DNA of 64,000 nt from positions 1,116,001 to 1,180,000 of the forward strand of contig NZ_JBDFMI010000006.1 of NCBI RefSeq assembly GCF_047238185.1, in the 5' to 3' direction. Positions 24,739 through 33,827 of this stretch are shown here, in pieces (the stretch's first letter is position 1; each line of letters starts with the position of its first letter). A program made the position numbers and the translations under genes. Under the pieces are notes generated by a model. That model did not search any database. It was not told the DNA's origin and saw nothing but the letters and a program-made list of their open reading frames with translations. This DNA comes from Bacillus_AD sp047238185 (GTDB lineage Bacteria; Bacillota; Bacilli; Bacillales; DSM-1321).

Positions 24739-26187
24739 TTATAAGATGGGGGTCAGCAAGCGGGAAATTGATTCTTTAAATCGGATAATGAATGGGCGCT
24801 GATTATAATCATCCAGCGTCAATTGCTTTGATAACGTTAAGTCATAGGTAAAGGATTCAGCCAATTGCTTGGATAAATGGGAGCTGTAGATAAAAGCGTT
24901 CACTTCAAAATTCAAGCGGAAGCTCCTGACGTCGATATTAGCTGTACCGACTGAGCATACCTCTTCGTCGACTACGATTGTTTTTGCGTGGATAAATCCA
25001 TTTTCATAAATATAGACTTTTGCCCCCGTTTTCAATAACTCTCCGATATGCGACATTGTAGCCCAATAGACAAACATATGGTCAGGCTTATTAGGAATCA
25101 TAATTTTGACATCTTTGCCCGCCAAGGAGGCAATCCGAAGCGCTTCGAATAAGCTTTGGTCAGGAATGAAATAGGGCGTCTGGATCAAGATGGACGATTT
25201 TGCTGATAGGATCAGTTTTATATAGCCTTGTTTTATCGACTCCCACTCAGAATCTGGTCCGCTGGAGACAATCTGGATGCCGGTATGCCCTTTTTTTGTA
25301 TTAGGAGGGAATAAATTCGGGCTGTATTCAATATCATGCCGGTGTGAAGCTAAATTCCAATCCAGGATGAAGCGCGTCTGCATTTCATAAACGGCACTCC
25401 CTGTAATGCGCAAATGGGTGTCCCTCCAGTAACCGAATTTCGTGTTCAACCCTAAGTATTCGTCGCCGATATTAAAGCCGCCTACATAACCTACAGAACC
25501 GTCGATGATGACAAGCTTGCGATGGTTCCTGTAATTGAGCCGCAGGTTGATTAGATGAAGCTTGGAAGGAAAGAATACTTCCACCTCTCCGCCTGCAGCA
25601 ATTAGTTCCTTGAATGCTTTCTTGGATAGCCCCCTGGAGCCCAATTCGTCATATAAGACCCTTACCTTAACGCCTTCCAGCGCCTTTTTGGTCAACTCAG
25701 CAATCACTTCGCGCCCCAGATGGTCATTCTTAATAATGTAGTATTGCATATGTATATATTGTTTAGCTTTTTGAATATCCTTGATTAAGTTTGAGAACTT
25801 TTCCTGCCCATCGGTAAAGATGGTCACATCATTATCCAAAGAAAGCAAGGAATTGCTATTGATTAAATTCATATAAATCAAGTCTTTATGCTCTTTGGAT
25901 GAACAGTTATGGAGAGGGAATGTAGATGCTTGGATTTCTTTGACCTGTTCCAGCACCATCGCTTTTTTTTCTTTCTTTTGGGGCCCATCCCAATGGAACA
26001 TATGCTTTCGGCTTAAATTTTGGCCGAAAAGAAGATAAAGAAAGAATCCCAGAAAGGGAATAAAAAATAAAACAAGCAGCCAAGCCCACGTGGATGTGGC
26101 ATCTCTCCGCTCCCTGAAGATAACAAAAATCGCCAATAAAATATTCAAAACCAAAATTCCATTAATCGTAATACTCAATATGCTCAT
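24739..26187 (-). CDS. cls: Cardiolipin synthase
   Basis: Membrane phospholipase-D-family enzyme that joins two phosphatidylglycerol molecules into cardiolipin. 482 residues, two N-terminal membrane helices (about 5-24 and 33-54), then two HKD motifs: His222/Lys224/Asp229 in NHRKLVIID and His400/Lys402/Asp407 in IHAKTIVVD. Each is followed by the expected GGFNIGDEY and GTANIDVRSF sequences. Length and order fit bacterial Cls. It stands alone, converging on the aspartokinase gene. Confidence 0.94.
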   Translation of the reverse strand: MSILSITINGILVLNILLAIFVIFRERRDATSTWAWLLVLFFIPFLGFFLYLLFGQNLSRKHMFHWDGPQKKEKKAMVLEQVKEIQASTFPLHNCSSKEHKDLIYMNLINSNSLLSLDNDVTIFTDGQEKFSNLIKDIQKAKQYIHMQYYIIKNDHLGREVIAELTKKALEGVKVRVLYDELGSRGLSKKAFKELIAAGGEVEVFFPSKLHLINLRLNYRNHRKLVIIDGSVGYVGGFNIGDEYLGLNTKFGYWRDTHLRITGSAVYEMQTRFILDWNLASHRHDIEYSPNLFPPNTKKGHTGIQIVSSGPDSEWESIKQGYIKLILSAKSSILIQTPYFIPDQSLFEALRIASLAGKDVKIMIPNKPDHMFVYWATMSHIGELLKTGAKVYIYENGFIHAKTIVVDEEVCSVGTANIDVRSFRLNFEVNAFIYSSHLSKQLAESFTYDLTLSKQLTLDDYNQRPFIIRFKESISRLLTPIL

Positions 26188-26383
26188 GTTGTTTGTCCTC
26201 TTTCAAATAGTAGTCCCCTGAATGTGCTCTTATAATACGTTTTAACGAACCCGTTTGTTTCACTTGTTTGCCGTGCAGAAAAACGAGAGTAATTATTCGG
26301 AAAAATTAACAAAAAATAGTAAGATAAGAATAAGTTTTTTGTTCGTGAATCGAAATACATATGCAACCAAGGAGAGGGTGTTT

Positions 26384-28126
26384 GTGAAAGGTGTATGGAG
26401 CTTCAGTGCCCCCTACAAAATCTCCGTTAGCATTGCTTTCTTTTTTATGATAGCAGAATTAGCGGTCGAATTGGTACAACCACTATTAATGGGAAAAATA
26501 ATCAATGAAGGAATTATGGCAAAGGATCTGGGCATCGTTGCTGTATGGGGCGGTGTGATTTTGATTCTATCTTTGTTAGGTTTTTTATCAGGAATTCTGA
26601 ATACATTCTATGCATCCCATGTAAGCCAGAGTTTCGGGGCAGATATGCGGAAGGAGCTGTTCGGAAGGATGCAATCCTTCTCCTATTCCCAGTTTTCATT
26701 ATTTGCAAGCGGTACATTAATGACCAGGTTGACGAATGATGTCCAACAAATGCAAAATACCATGTTTATGATGCTGCGGATTATGGCGAGAGCTCCGCTA
26801 TTGATTATAGGCGGGATGATTATGTCTTTCATCGTCCATCCCTCGCTGGCCGTTTATTTAGCCATTTCTGTTCCATGTTTATTTCTTCTTTTGCTTTTTT
26901 TTATGAAAAAGGGAGGAAGGATGTTCAAAACTGTCCAGAAAAAACTTGACCATGTCAACAATGTCATGGGCGAAAACCTGGCAGGAATGAAATTGATCCG
27001 TGCTTTTTTGCGGAGAAGAGTAGAGGTTAGGCGTTTTGAAGAGGTAAGTGAAGAGTTACGGAAAAAGACAGCCGCGGTCCTTCAATTCATGGAAATATCA
27101 GCCCCTCTTTTATTATTTCTAATGAATGGTGTCATCCTCTGCATTTTATGGTTCGGCAACAAAGAAGTAAAAGCGGGAGGTGCTGATGTGGGAGAAGTAG
27201 TGGCAGTGGTCAATTATGCTACAAGAATTACATCATCGCTATCTATGCTTTCCTTTATTATCATGGCCTTTTCCCGATCCAGGGCGTCGGCAGAACGGTT
27301 GAATGAGATATTGTGGACTTCGCCTGAAATGGGCGATCAAGGAGCATTGGATACACCCGTGCGAATACGGGGCGATATAGCCTTCCGGAACGTCTATTTT
27401 GCATATGAAGGCCAGCGTGTGCCGGCACTAGAAGATATTTCATTCACCTTGGAAGCTGGTAAGACAATGGCTATTCTTGGGTCGACCGGAGCAGGGAAAT
27501 CCTCTTTGGCTAATTTGATACCGAGGCTGTACGATCCTGTGGCCGGTACGGTCTTAATAGATGGAATTGATCTTAGGGAGTACGATCAGTATCAATTGCG
27601 GCGGCACATAGGCCTTGTTCCCCAGGAGTCCCTTTTGTTTACAGGTTCTGTAGAGGATAATATCCGTTGGGGGAGAAGGGATGCAACTAATAAGGAAATC
27701 CGGCAAGTGTGCAAGGATGCCCAAATTGAACAAACAATCCAAAAGCTTCCCTCCCAATTCGACACATTAATTGGACAAAAAGGCGTCAATTTATCGGGAG
27801 GGCAAAGGCAGCGCTTATCCATAGCACGTGCTCTGATCAGGAAACCTAGTATATTGCTGTTGGATGATAGTACAAGTGCGCTGGATGCCAAAACAGAATT
27901 GAACTTACTGACCGCCTTGAAGGGATATGAGGCGACGAAGCTAATGGTTACCCAAAAGATATCGACCGCTATCCATGCCGATATTATTATGATTCTGCAA
28001 GATGGAAGGATCGCTGCATTGGGATCTCATCAAAAATTGCTGGATACATCACAGCTTTATCGGGACATTATTGATTCACAGGGAGGGGGAAGGAGGGCAA
28101 TGCATGTGGAAAAAACAAATAAGTGA
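26384..28126 (+). CDS. Heterodimeric ABC exporter subunit with degenerate ATPase site (YfiB-like)
   Basis: Half-transporter of 580 residues: six membrane helices, then an ATPase domain with Walker A GSTGAGKSS, a normal signature LSGGQ (470-474), but Asp495 in place of the catalytic Glu after Walker B (LLLDDSTSALD) and Gln524 in place of the switch His (VTQK). These replacements mark the degenerate member of heterodimeric exporters of the TM287/288, BmrCD and YfiBC kind. The GTG at 26384 is the start because AAGGAGAGGG lies just upstream. It overlaps its partner by 23 bp. The substrate is unknown, probably drugs or lipids. Confidence 0.9.
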   Translation: MKGVWSFSAPYKISVSIAFFFMIAELAVELVQPLLMGKIINEGIMAKDLGIVAVWGGVILILSLLGFLSGILNTFYASHVSQSFGADMRKELFGRMQSFSYSQFSLFASGTLMTRLTNDVQQMQNTMFMMLRIMARAPLLIIGGMIMSFIVHPSLAVYLAISVPCLFLLLLFFMKKGGRMFKTVQKKLDHVNNVMGENLAGMKLIRAFLRRRVEVRRFEEVSEELRKKTAAVLQFMEISAPLLLFLMNGVILCILWFGNKEVKAGGADVGEVVAVVNYATRITSSLSMLSFIIMAFSRSRASAERLNEILWTSPEMGDQGALDTPVRIRGDIAFRNVYFAYEGQRVPALEDISFTLEAGKTMAILGSTGAGKSSLANLIPRLYDPVAGTVLIDGIDLREYDQYQLRRHIGLVPQESLLFTGSVEDNIRWGRRDATNKEIRQVCKDAQIEQTIQKLPSQFDTLIGQKGVNLSGGQRQRLSIARALIRKPSILLLDDSTSALDAKTELNLLTALKGYEATKLMVTQKISTAIHADIIMILQDGRIAALGSHQKLLDTSQLYRDIIDSQGGGRRAMHVEKTNK

Positions 28127-29933
28127 CCCTTTTCATTACGAAAAAGTAATTGATCACCATGAACTTAAGAAAAAGTATGTTAAGAAAAAATCACGAGCGA
28201 ATGACACAAAGGATACCATTATGAGGATATGGAAGATGCTGACTGAGCAAAAGGCAATGTTTTATTTTGTTCTGTTCCTTGTACTGGTAAGTTCGATTCT
28301 TTCCCTAGCCGGGCCTGTCCTGATCGGTAAAATGATAGATGATCATATCGTAGCACGCAGTACATCCGGCCTTTCTGCGGCATTGCTGGCATTGTTGGCT
28401 ATTTATGCTCTGTACTCTCTGTCCCAGTGGCTCCAGAATATTTTAATGATTAGCATCGCCCAAAAGACAGTGGTGCGGCTCCGTGCGCTGCTATTTTCCC
28501 ATTTTCATAAGCTTCCCATTTCCTTTTTCGACAAGAGGCAGCATGGGGAGCTTATGAGCCGAGTGACAAATGATATTGAAAATGTCAGTTCTACTCTCAA
28601 TAGTTCTGTTATTCAATTGCTTTCAAGTACATTAACGATCATCGGTACGGTGACTGTTATGGTTTATTTAAGCCCGTTGCTCGCACTATGTATGTTTCTG
28701 ATTGTCCCGGTTATGTTCGGCGGCATGAAATGGATCACAAATCGGACAGGAAAACTGTTTCAGCTCCAGCAAAAAAATCTTGGTGAATTGAATGGGGTTA
28801 TTGAAGAAAGTATTTCTGGCCAAAGAATCATTAAAGCCTTTTCGCAAGAACAGGAGATAGAGAATCTATTCACAGATAAAGTAGAAAACCTGCGCAAGTC
28901 AGGTTTTTGGGCTCAAACGTATTCCGGGCTCATTCCAAAAGTGATGAATACGCTAAACAATATTTCATTTGCGATAATCGCTGGAATAGGCGGGATTTTT
29001 GCTTTAAAAGGATGGATTTCAATTGGGGGAATTGTCGTCTTTATTGAATTCTCGCGCCAATTCACTAGGCCGTTGAATGACCTGGCGAATCAATTCAATA
29101 CGCTTCTTTCAGCAGTTGCCGGTGCGGAGAGAGTATTTGAAATTCTGGATACGGGAGAGGAATCCCATGACGAAGAAGATAAAAAGAGGTTGCCTGCTAT
29201 TAAGGGAGATGTTGTTTTTGACCATGTATCCTTTTCTTATGAAGGGGGCGGAAAAACGATAAATGATATCAGTTTCCACGCCAAATCAGGGGAAATGGTT
29301 GCGTTTGTCGGTCCGACGGGAGCCGGTAAAACAACGATTGTCAATATCCTTTCGCGCTTTTATGATTTTGATGAGGGTTCCATAACTATAGATGGATTTG
29401 AGATAACGGATTATACACGGGAGAGTGTGAGGGAACATATGGGGTTTGTGCTTCAGGAATCTTTTCTATTCCAGGGGACAATCCGTGAAAATCTCCGTTA
29501 CGGCCGTTTGGATGCAGGTGATGAAGAAATTATCAGAGCGGCAAAAGCGGCCAATGCCCATTCGTTCATTGAACGGTTGCCAGATGGATATGATACGGTT
29601 CTCCAAGACGGAGGGAATGATCTTAGCCATGGACAAAAGCAATTATTGGCAATCGCGAGGGCAGTATTGGCAGACCCAGTCATATTGATATTGGATGAAG
29701 CGACCAGCTCAATCGATACTATCACAGAATTGCATATCCAGCAGGCTCTTAAGGAACTGATGAAGGACCGGACTAGTTTTGTAATTGCCCACCGATTGAA
29801 TACGGTTAGGGAAGCCGACCGCATTGTAGTATTGCAGGATGGGGAAATCATTGAAACAGGAACGCACAACCAACTGATGGGGGAAAAGGGCTTTTATGCA
29901 CAGCTGGTCCAAGCGGGCTTGGAAAATGAATGA
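28104..29933 (+). CDS. Heterodimeric ABC exporter subunit with canonical ATPase residues (YfiC-like)
   Basis: Partner of the preceding gene: 609 residues with an N-terminal extension (SDPFHYEKVIDHHELKKKYVKKK), six membrane helices and an ATPase domain. It keeps the catalytic Glu532 (ILILDEATSS) and switch His563 (IAHR), but its signature is LSHGQ (507-511) instead of LSGGQ. The pair therefore has one hydrolysing site (its Walker motifs with the LSGGQ of the first subunit) and one degenerate site. ATG 28104 has AAGGAGGG six bases upstream; the gene begins inside its partner. Confidence 0.91.
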   Translation: MWKKQISDPFHYEKVIDHHELKKKYVKKKSRANDTKDTIMRIWKMLTEQKAMFYFVLFLVLVSSILSLAGPVLIGKMIDDHIVARSTSGLSAALLALLAIYALYSLSQWLQNILMISIAQKTVVRLRALLFSHFHKLPISFFDKRQHGELMSRVTNDIENVSSTLNSSVIQLLSSTLTIIGTVTVMVYLSPLLALCMFLIVPVMFGGMKWITNRTGKLFQLQQKNLGELNGVIEESISGQRIIKAFSQEQEIENLFTDKVENLRKSGFWAQTYSGLIPKVMNTLNNISFAIIAGIGGIFALKGWISIGGIVVFIEFSRQFTRPLNDLANQFNTLLSAVAGAERVFEILDTGEESHDEEDKKRLPAIKGDVVFDHVSFSYEGGGKTINDISFHAKSGEMVAFVGPTGAGKTTIVNILSRFYDFDEGSITIDGFEITDYTRESVREHMGFVLQESFLFQGTIRENLRYGRLDAGDEEIIRAAKAANAHSFIERLPDGYDTVLQDGGNDLSHGQKQLLAIARAVLADPVILILDEATSSIDTITELHIQQALKELMKDRTSFVIAHRLNTVREADRIVVLQDGEIIETGTHNQLMGEKGFYAQLVQAGLENE

Positions 29934-29951
29934 ATATCAATGGAATGTAAA

Positions 29952-29990
29952 AAATCCAGACTTGCCAAGCAGGGAGTCTGGATTTTTTTA
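29952..29990 (+). terminator. Intrinsic terminator of the ABC exporter operon
   Basis: AATCCAGACT pairs with AGTCTGGATT around a 12-base loop, followed by TTTTTT. Confidence 0.88.
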
Positions 29991-30003
29991 TGGTTTTTGA
30001 TTT

Positions 30004-30307
30004 TAAACAGGCGCCCTCCGCTTTTCGATTGTCCAGCTGCGGACGCCAGCCCCTCGAGGTCTTAAGTCAAGAATAGTCAAAGGCAAAAACGAGCCTATGA
30101 GCAATTCTCGCCTTAAGCTTGTCGGGGCTAAACAGGCGCCCTCCGCTTTTCTAGTTGTCCAGGCTGCGGAACCCAGCGGTTAGCAAACTTCGCTTTTTAC
30201 TCTACGATAAGTCAACATCCATTCACTATGTTCATGGTGTTTCCTTTATCTTGAGGAAAAAAGCTCCAGTTTGTACACCGCTAATCGGTTTCCTCCGCTT
30301 TTCTTTG
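30004..30307. repeat. Structured repeat array 1: type I hairpin plus type II hairpin
   Basis: A type I hairpin (30041-30140) has outer arms GGACGCC-AGCCCC and GGGGCT-AAACA-GGCGCC and inner CTTAAG blocks at 30061 and 30112. A type II hairpin (30168-30293) has arms GGAACC...AGCGGT...CAAACT and AGTTTG...ACCGCT...GGTTTCC. Copies of CCTCCGCTTTTC separate and end the elements. No protein is encoded. The right end touches the stop of the leftward thioredoxin-like gene. Related arrays are at 40.5 and 55.4 kb. Confidence 0.85.
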
Positions 30308-30904
30308 TTACTCAATGGAGTCGTATAGTTTTTTCATGGCTTGTTCGTCCATTGGGCCGACTATTTTTTGGACGATTTTTCCTTTGCGGTCAATCAGATA
30401 GCTTGTTGGAATCGTATAGGCTTGATAGATTTGCCCTAATGATCCATTATCATCCATGAGGATCGGAAATGTAATTTTATTGGTTTCGATAAAGGATTGA
30501 ACGTCTGCTTCCTGTTTTTCTAAGCTTGTTAGATTGACAGACACCAATGCCTCATCCTTAGTCATTTTTTCTTTATAGTAATTTTCCATGTGAGGCATTT
30601 CTGCTTTGCATGGAGGGCACCAGGAAGCCCAAAGGTTGAGGATGACTTTTTTGCCCCGGTATGAGGAAAGTTTCTCCACCTGATGGTCTAATGTCCGTCT
30701 TTCAAAATCGGGGGCAGTCGCTCCTTGATCGACGCTCGGGCCTTTCAAGCTTGGCTTTGTGCCTGTCGATACGGCTTCCTCTTTCGTTCCTCCGGCCTTC
30801 TCCTTTTCATTGGTTCCTGAAAAAGAGGGATTCCATATATTAATGACTACAATAATGATGGCAATCACTAAAATGGCAGCTGTAATGATATGTTTCTTTT
30901 TCAC
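30308..30904 (-). CDS. Membrane-anchored ResA-like thiol-disulfide oxidoreductase
   Basis: A 198-residue thioredoxin-fold protein held outside the membrane by one N-terminal helix (about 6-24) and a charged linker. The redox motif is WCPPC (Cys96, Cys99) and the cis-Pro loop is in YTIPTSYLID. ResA-type proteins reduce disulfides, such as apocytochrome c heme-binding cysteines, using electrons delivered by CcdA. A ccdA-like gene leads this operon, so it is probably the electron source. The GTG start overlaps the previous stop (GTGA). No cytochrome c gene is in the window, so the target could be another exported thiol protein. Confidence 0.88.
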   Translation of the reverse strand: MKKKHIITAAILVIAIIIVVINIWNPSFSGTNEKEKAGGTKEEAVSTGTKPSLKGPSVDQGATAPDFERRTLDHQVEKLSSYRGKKVILNLWASWCPPCKAEMPHMENYYKEKMTKDEALVSVNLTSLEKQEADVQSFIETNKITFPILMDDNGSLGQIYQAYTIPTSYLIDRKGKIVQKIVGPMDEQAMKKLYDSIE

Positions 30905-31518
30905 TCTTTCAATTCCTCCTTACTCAGTGACTTGAGAAATAGAAGCAAGATGCCAAGCGATAGAATAAGAGCCCGGTGAATGGATAGCAGCTCATCAAAT
31001 AGACTGACAATCAATGCTTCGATCAATAGGATTAATATAAATAGTTGGTCAGAATTTATTGGACTGTATGCAGTCCTTTTTTTAATAAGCCAAAATGACC
31101 CCGCGAGCAACAGCAGATTACATACGGTCGCAACCCAGTTGCCTTGGAGGGCATTTACAAATGTCTCATATGAAATGAAATAGTACAGATAGGCTATCAG
31201 CATTTCATGGGTCAGGTGCTTGTGTTTTTTTGATTGGAAAGCAATATATAATCCGATTCCAAAGAAAGCAATGATTTCTCCTTTTGTCCCCCCGGTAAAG
31301 TAAAGGATCCCCAGTGGAGCATCCAAGAAGATAGAAAAATTGAATGCGATATAAGTTGCCTTCATAATAATGATAAATAGAAAAAAACTGTTCCAATACC
31401 AATCGCCGATGCTTCTTTTCTCGGAAAGGCGGTAGAGGATACTTCCGGAAAATAGCGCCAGGAAGAAAGCAATTATGCTTGCTTGTACAGTGAAAGAACC
31501 TATACTTATATAGCTCAA
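30901..31518 (-). CDS. Polytopic membrane protein, distantly Lgt-like
   Basis: A 205-residue protein with about six to seven hydrophobic segments. The start (ISIGSFTVQASIIAFFLALFSGSILYRL) and the middle (GGTKGEIIAFFGIGLYIAF) recall the fold of prolipoprotein diacylglyceryl transferase, but the conserved Lgt catalytic signature is not evident, so enzymatic identity is doubtful. The TTG at 31518 is the likely start; it overlaps the OsmC stop as TTGA and has GGAG upstream. It sits between the OsmC-like and ResA-like genes with overlaps on both sides, so it is clearly part of this redox operon. Confidence 0.65.
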   Translation of the reverse strand: MSYISIGSFTVQASIIAFFLALFSGSILYRLSEKRSIGDWYWNSFFLFIIIMKATYIAFNFSIFLDAPLGILYFTGGTKGEIIAFFGIGLYIAFQSKKHKHLTHEMLIAYLYYFISYETFVNALQGNWVATVCNLLLLAGSFWLIKKRTAYSPINSDQLFILILLIEALIVSLFDELLSIHRALILSLGILLLFLKSLSKEELKE

Positions 31519-31910
31519 TTCGGCTCGCTCCGGAATTGGATGGTAAATGAAATGTCTATGCTGCTGACAACTGATTGGATCATCCCGCAATTTTTAATCA
31601 CCAAATGCGCCAATTGTTCTCTTTGTTGTTCAGTCATAGCCTTATTGGATATGACTTCGGCTTCAAACGCCAATTGTTCAATTCTGTTCGCTTCGTCCGG
31701 ATTTCTGGCAGATGTGACTTCTACATTAATTTTGTCAAATGATATCCGTTTTTTTGTTAGCAATCTCGCAAGTAAAGAGCTGCTGCATCCTGTTAAAGAG
31801 GAGACAAAAAGCTCGAATGGCAGATATCCGTTTTCGGCATTGGTTGAGATGGTTATATCATCGAATTTCAATTTTGAATTTACTTTTTCATTTTGATAGG
31901 TGAATTTCAT
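31515..31910 (-). CDS. OsmC/Ohr-family protein
   Basis: A 131-residue OsmC-family protein. The two family cysteines are present: the peroxidatic-type Cys42 in SLTGCSSSLLARL and Cys108 in VIKNCGMIQSV. OsmC/Ohr proteins reduce organic or fatty acid hydroperoxides using thiol reductants; some members have other roles. The unusual point is its place between a ccdA-like gene and a ResA-like gene. It is cytosolic as far as can be seen (no signal peptide). Confidence 0.87.
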   Translation of the reverse strand: MKFTYQNEKVNSKLKFDDITISTNAENGYLPFELFVSSLTGCSSSLLARLLTKKRISFDKINVEVTSARNPDEANRIEQLAFEAEVISNKAMTEQQREQLAHLVIKNCGMIQSVVSSIDISFTIQFRSEPN

Positions 31911-31947
31911 GTAAGTTCCTTCTTTCTAAATTCTTTCAGTTGGGCGA

Positions 31948-32658
31948 TTAATTAAAAAGGCTATAGGCTGATAGCCAGCCGCTGATTTTTTGCATTTGGC
32001 CTGTCAGAACAAGAAATCCCAGTATGATCATAATGGTACCGTTTATGATGGATAAAGTTCCAAGATAACGATTTATTTTTTTTACTATTTTCAATGAATA
32101 AGAAACAGCCACTGAAATAATCAAAAAGGGAATCGCCATACCTACTGAATACGAAATCAATAAGTAGATTCCGTGTGCGACCGTTGCGGAAGAACTGGCA
32201 AGCAATAATATGGATGACAGTGCAAGGCCGACACAGGGAGTCCATCCTGTGGCAAATGCCATACCGAGTAATACAGAACTGAAGATGTTCTTTGTTTTTC
32301 TTTCAGAGCTGAATCCCTTTGTTTTATTCAAAATAGACATGTTCAATAGTCCTACCATCTGTAAACCAAAGATAATTATTAACAGTCCGGCAATTTGCAT
32401 AATAATTACCCGGTAGTCCAAAAACAGCTTACCGAGAAAGGTAGCGGAAGCACCCATTATAATAAATATAAGGCTGAAGCCGCCGATAAACCCTAGTGAA
32501 CGGGTATAAAGTGTCCGCCGGTTAACCTGGACTTTTGCTTGTTCGATTTTCCCGCCGGTCAAGTGTGTGATATAAGCGGGGAGCAGTGGAAATACACATG
32601 GAGAAAAAAAGGATAGTAAGCCTGCTGTTAAGGCAAATACGACACCTATATCTGACAT
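31948..32658 (-). CDS. CcdA-type cytochrome c biogenesis / thiol electron carrier
   Basis: A 236-residue membrane protein with six helices and the two transmembrane redox cysteines of the CcdA/DsbD family: Cys21 in FFSPCVFPLLP and Cys142 in GWTPCVGLAL. It carries electrons from cytosolic thioredoxin across the membrane to extracytoplasmic thioredoxin-like proteins. The ATG at 32658 has AGGAGG 8 bases upstream; earlier GTG codons lie inside the ribosome site. First gene of the leftward redox operon. Confidence 0.92.
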   Translation of the reverse strand: MSDIGVVFALTAGLLSFFSPCVFPLLPAYITHLTGGKIEQAKVQVNRRTLYTRSLGFIGGFSLIFIIMGASATFLGKLFLDYRVIIMQIAGLLIIIFGLQMVGLLNMSILNKTKGFSSERKTKNIFSSVLLGMAFATGWTPCVGLALSSILLLASSSATVAHGIYLLISYSVGMAIPFLIISVAVSYSLKIVKKINRYLGTLSIINGTIMIILGFLVLTGQMQKISGWLSAYSLFN

Positions 32659-33450
32659 TGACAACACCTCCTATGTAGAATTGTCTCTTTACAGTATTAA
32701 GATTATATTAAGGAAATACATAAACCATAATAAAATACGGTTATGGGTATATAAATATAAGTATAAAGCAAAGAACTTTTTTTTCAATGATGCTGATTGA
32801 TCCCCCGAAGCGAACCGAGGGGCATTAAAAAAGCCTGCTGTCGAGGGACAGCAGGCTTTTTGGAAGGGTGCTGATGATCCTTCCGGTATGAACAGATTAT
32901 TCGAGGCCCGATCCATGATGCATTTCAAGCGGAATGTAAGCCAAAGATTGCGAAAGCAGGCCAAAGCTTACCCTTTTCCTATTACAGTGCATGAATGTAT
33001 GGAGCCCTTTTGATATAGAGTTAACGGTTTCTTTTATTTTCATTTTATACATGTACATTTGATTATTTGTAGGTTCATTTCAGTTGAAAGACTATTGCCT
33101 AAACAACGTAAGCCCTACCTCTCTTACGTCCCCACGGCTCCGAAGCCGATCCGGCGTGAATAGGATAGTAACAACTGATATTTGACTTTTTAATGTCCTC
33201 GATATCAAAGTTGATGCCTCCAGTAACAAATAATTTATAGTTAATCTGTAACAGCACATTATCCATTTACCCATTGAAATAGATGTTAAACAAATCGAAA
33301 AATTGTCTAATTATTCATACAATGTTTACAATATCAAGGGAATCGCTGCATGGAAGATGTTAAGATGGTATTAACAAAGGAATTCCTGCGATATGCAGAA
33401 GTATTGGTATTTCTTTGGATTAAACAAAGAAAAATGGGTGGGTGAATGTG
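32659..33450. other. Long gap between divergent units
   Basis: Nearly 800 bases without a convincing gene. It holds the terminator-like hairpin at 32828-32865 and, on the plus strand, a 41-codon frame (32888-33013, very basic, no ribosome site) that I do not accept as a gene. The remainder must contain promoters for the ccdA operon and the small gene at 33451. Confidence 0.4.
32828..32865 (+). terminator. Orphan terminator hairpin
   Basis: Perfect 15-bp stem AAAAAGCCTGCTGTC/GACAGCAGGCTTTTT with a GAGG loop. No plus-strand gene ends nearby, so it may terminate an unrecognised short RNA or be a relic. Confidence 0.6.
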
Positions 33451-33777
33451 TTGAATATCATGACCATTATTGAAATGGATCATTCTGAAGTAGAGCACAT
33501 ACTAGATGCATCTTTTGTATTTGTAGATGAAACCGTATACAAGAATGTAATCCGCACTTGTGTCGACGGCTTTATTTGCAATAAGACAAAAGAGCCAATC
33601 GAGACAGATGATGCCATGGAACAGCTATTTCTAAGGTTAAAGGCAAATCGCATTATTCCAGAAGCGGTGCAAGATTTTTCTTATGAACTTACATCTTGCG
33701 AAAGAATTGAATCATATAGGGATGACATGGAACATAACCCAAAAACTTTATCAATTTCTTTCACGGAAATTAAATAA
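33451..33777 (+). CDS. Hypothetical cytosolic protein
   Basis: A 108-residue protein with no signal peptide or membrane segment, rich in acidic residues (DHSEVEHILDASFVFVDETVYKN; ETDDAMEQLFLRLKANRIIPEAVQDFSYELT). I do not recognise a family. TTG 33451 is the best start because GGGTGGG ends 8 bases upstream; GTG 33448 and ATG 33460 are alternatives. It is a monocistronic unit closed by a shared terminator. Confidence 0.6.
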   Translation: MNIMTIIEMDHSEVEHILDASFVFVDETVYKNVIRTCVDGFICNKTKEPIETDDAMEQLFLRLKANRIIPEAVQDFSYELTSCERIESYRDDMEHNPKTLSISFTEIK

Positions 33778-33783
33778 TAACAC

Positions 33784-33824
33784 AAAAAAAGATGCTATGC
33801 AAGTAAATGCGTAGCATCTTTTTT
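33784..33824. terminator. Bidirectional terminator, hypothetical gene / brnQ
   Basis: GATGCTATGC pairs with GCGTAGCATC (one G-U), flanked by A7 on the left and T6 on the right, serving both converging genes. Confidence 0.88.
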
Positions 33825-33827
33825 ATG

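Noticed and set aside
32689..32964. 91-codon leftward frame across the orphan terminator
   Set aside because: It spans the perfect hairpin and has no ribosome site or family features.
32888..33013. 41-codon plus-strand frame (basic protein)
   Set aside because: No Shine-Dalgarno sequence and no known family; kept only as a note on the gap.
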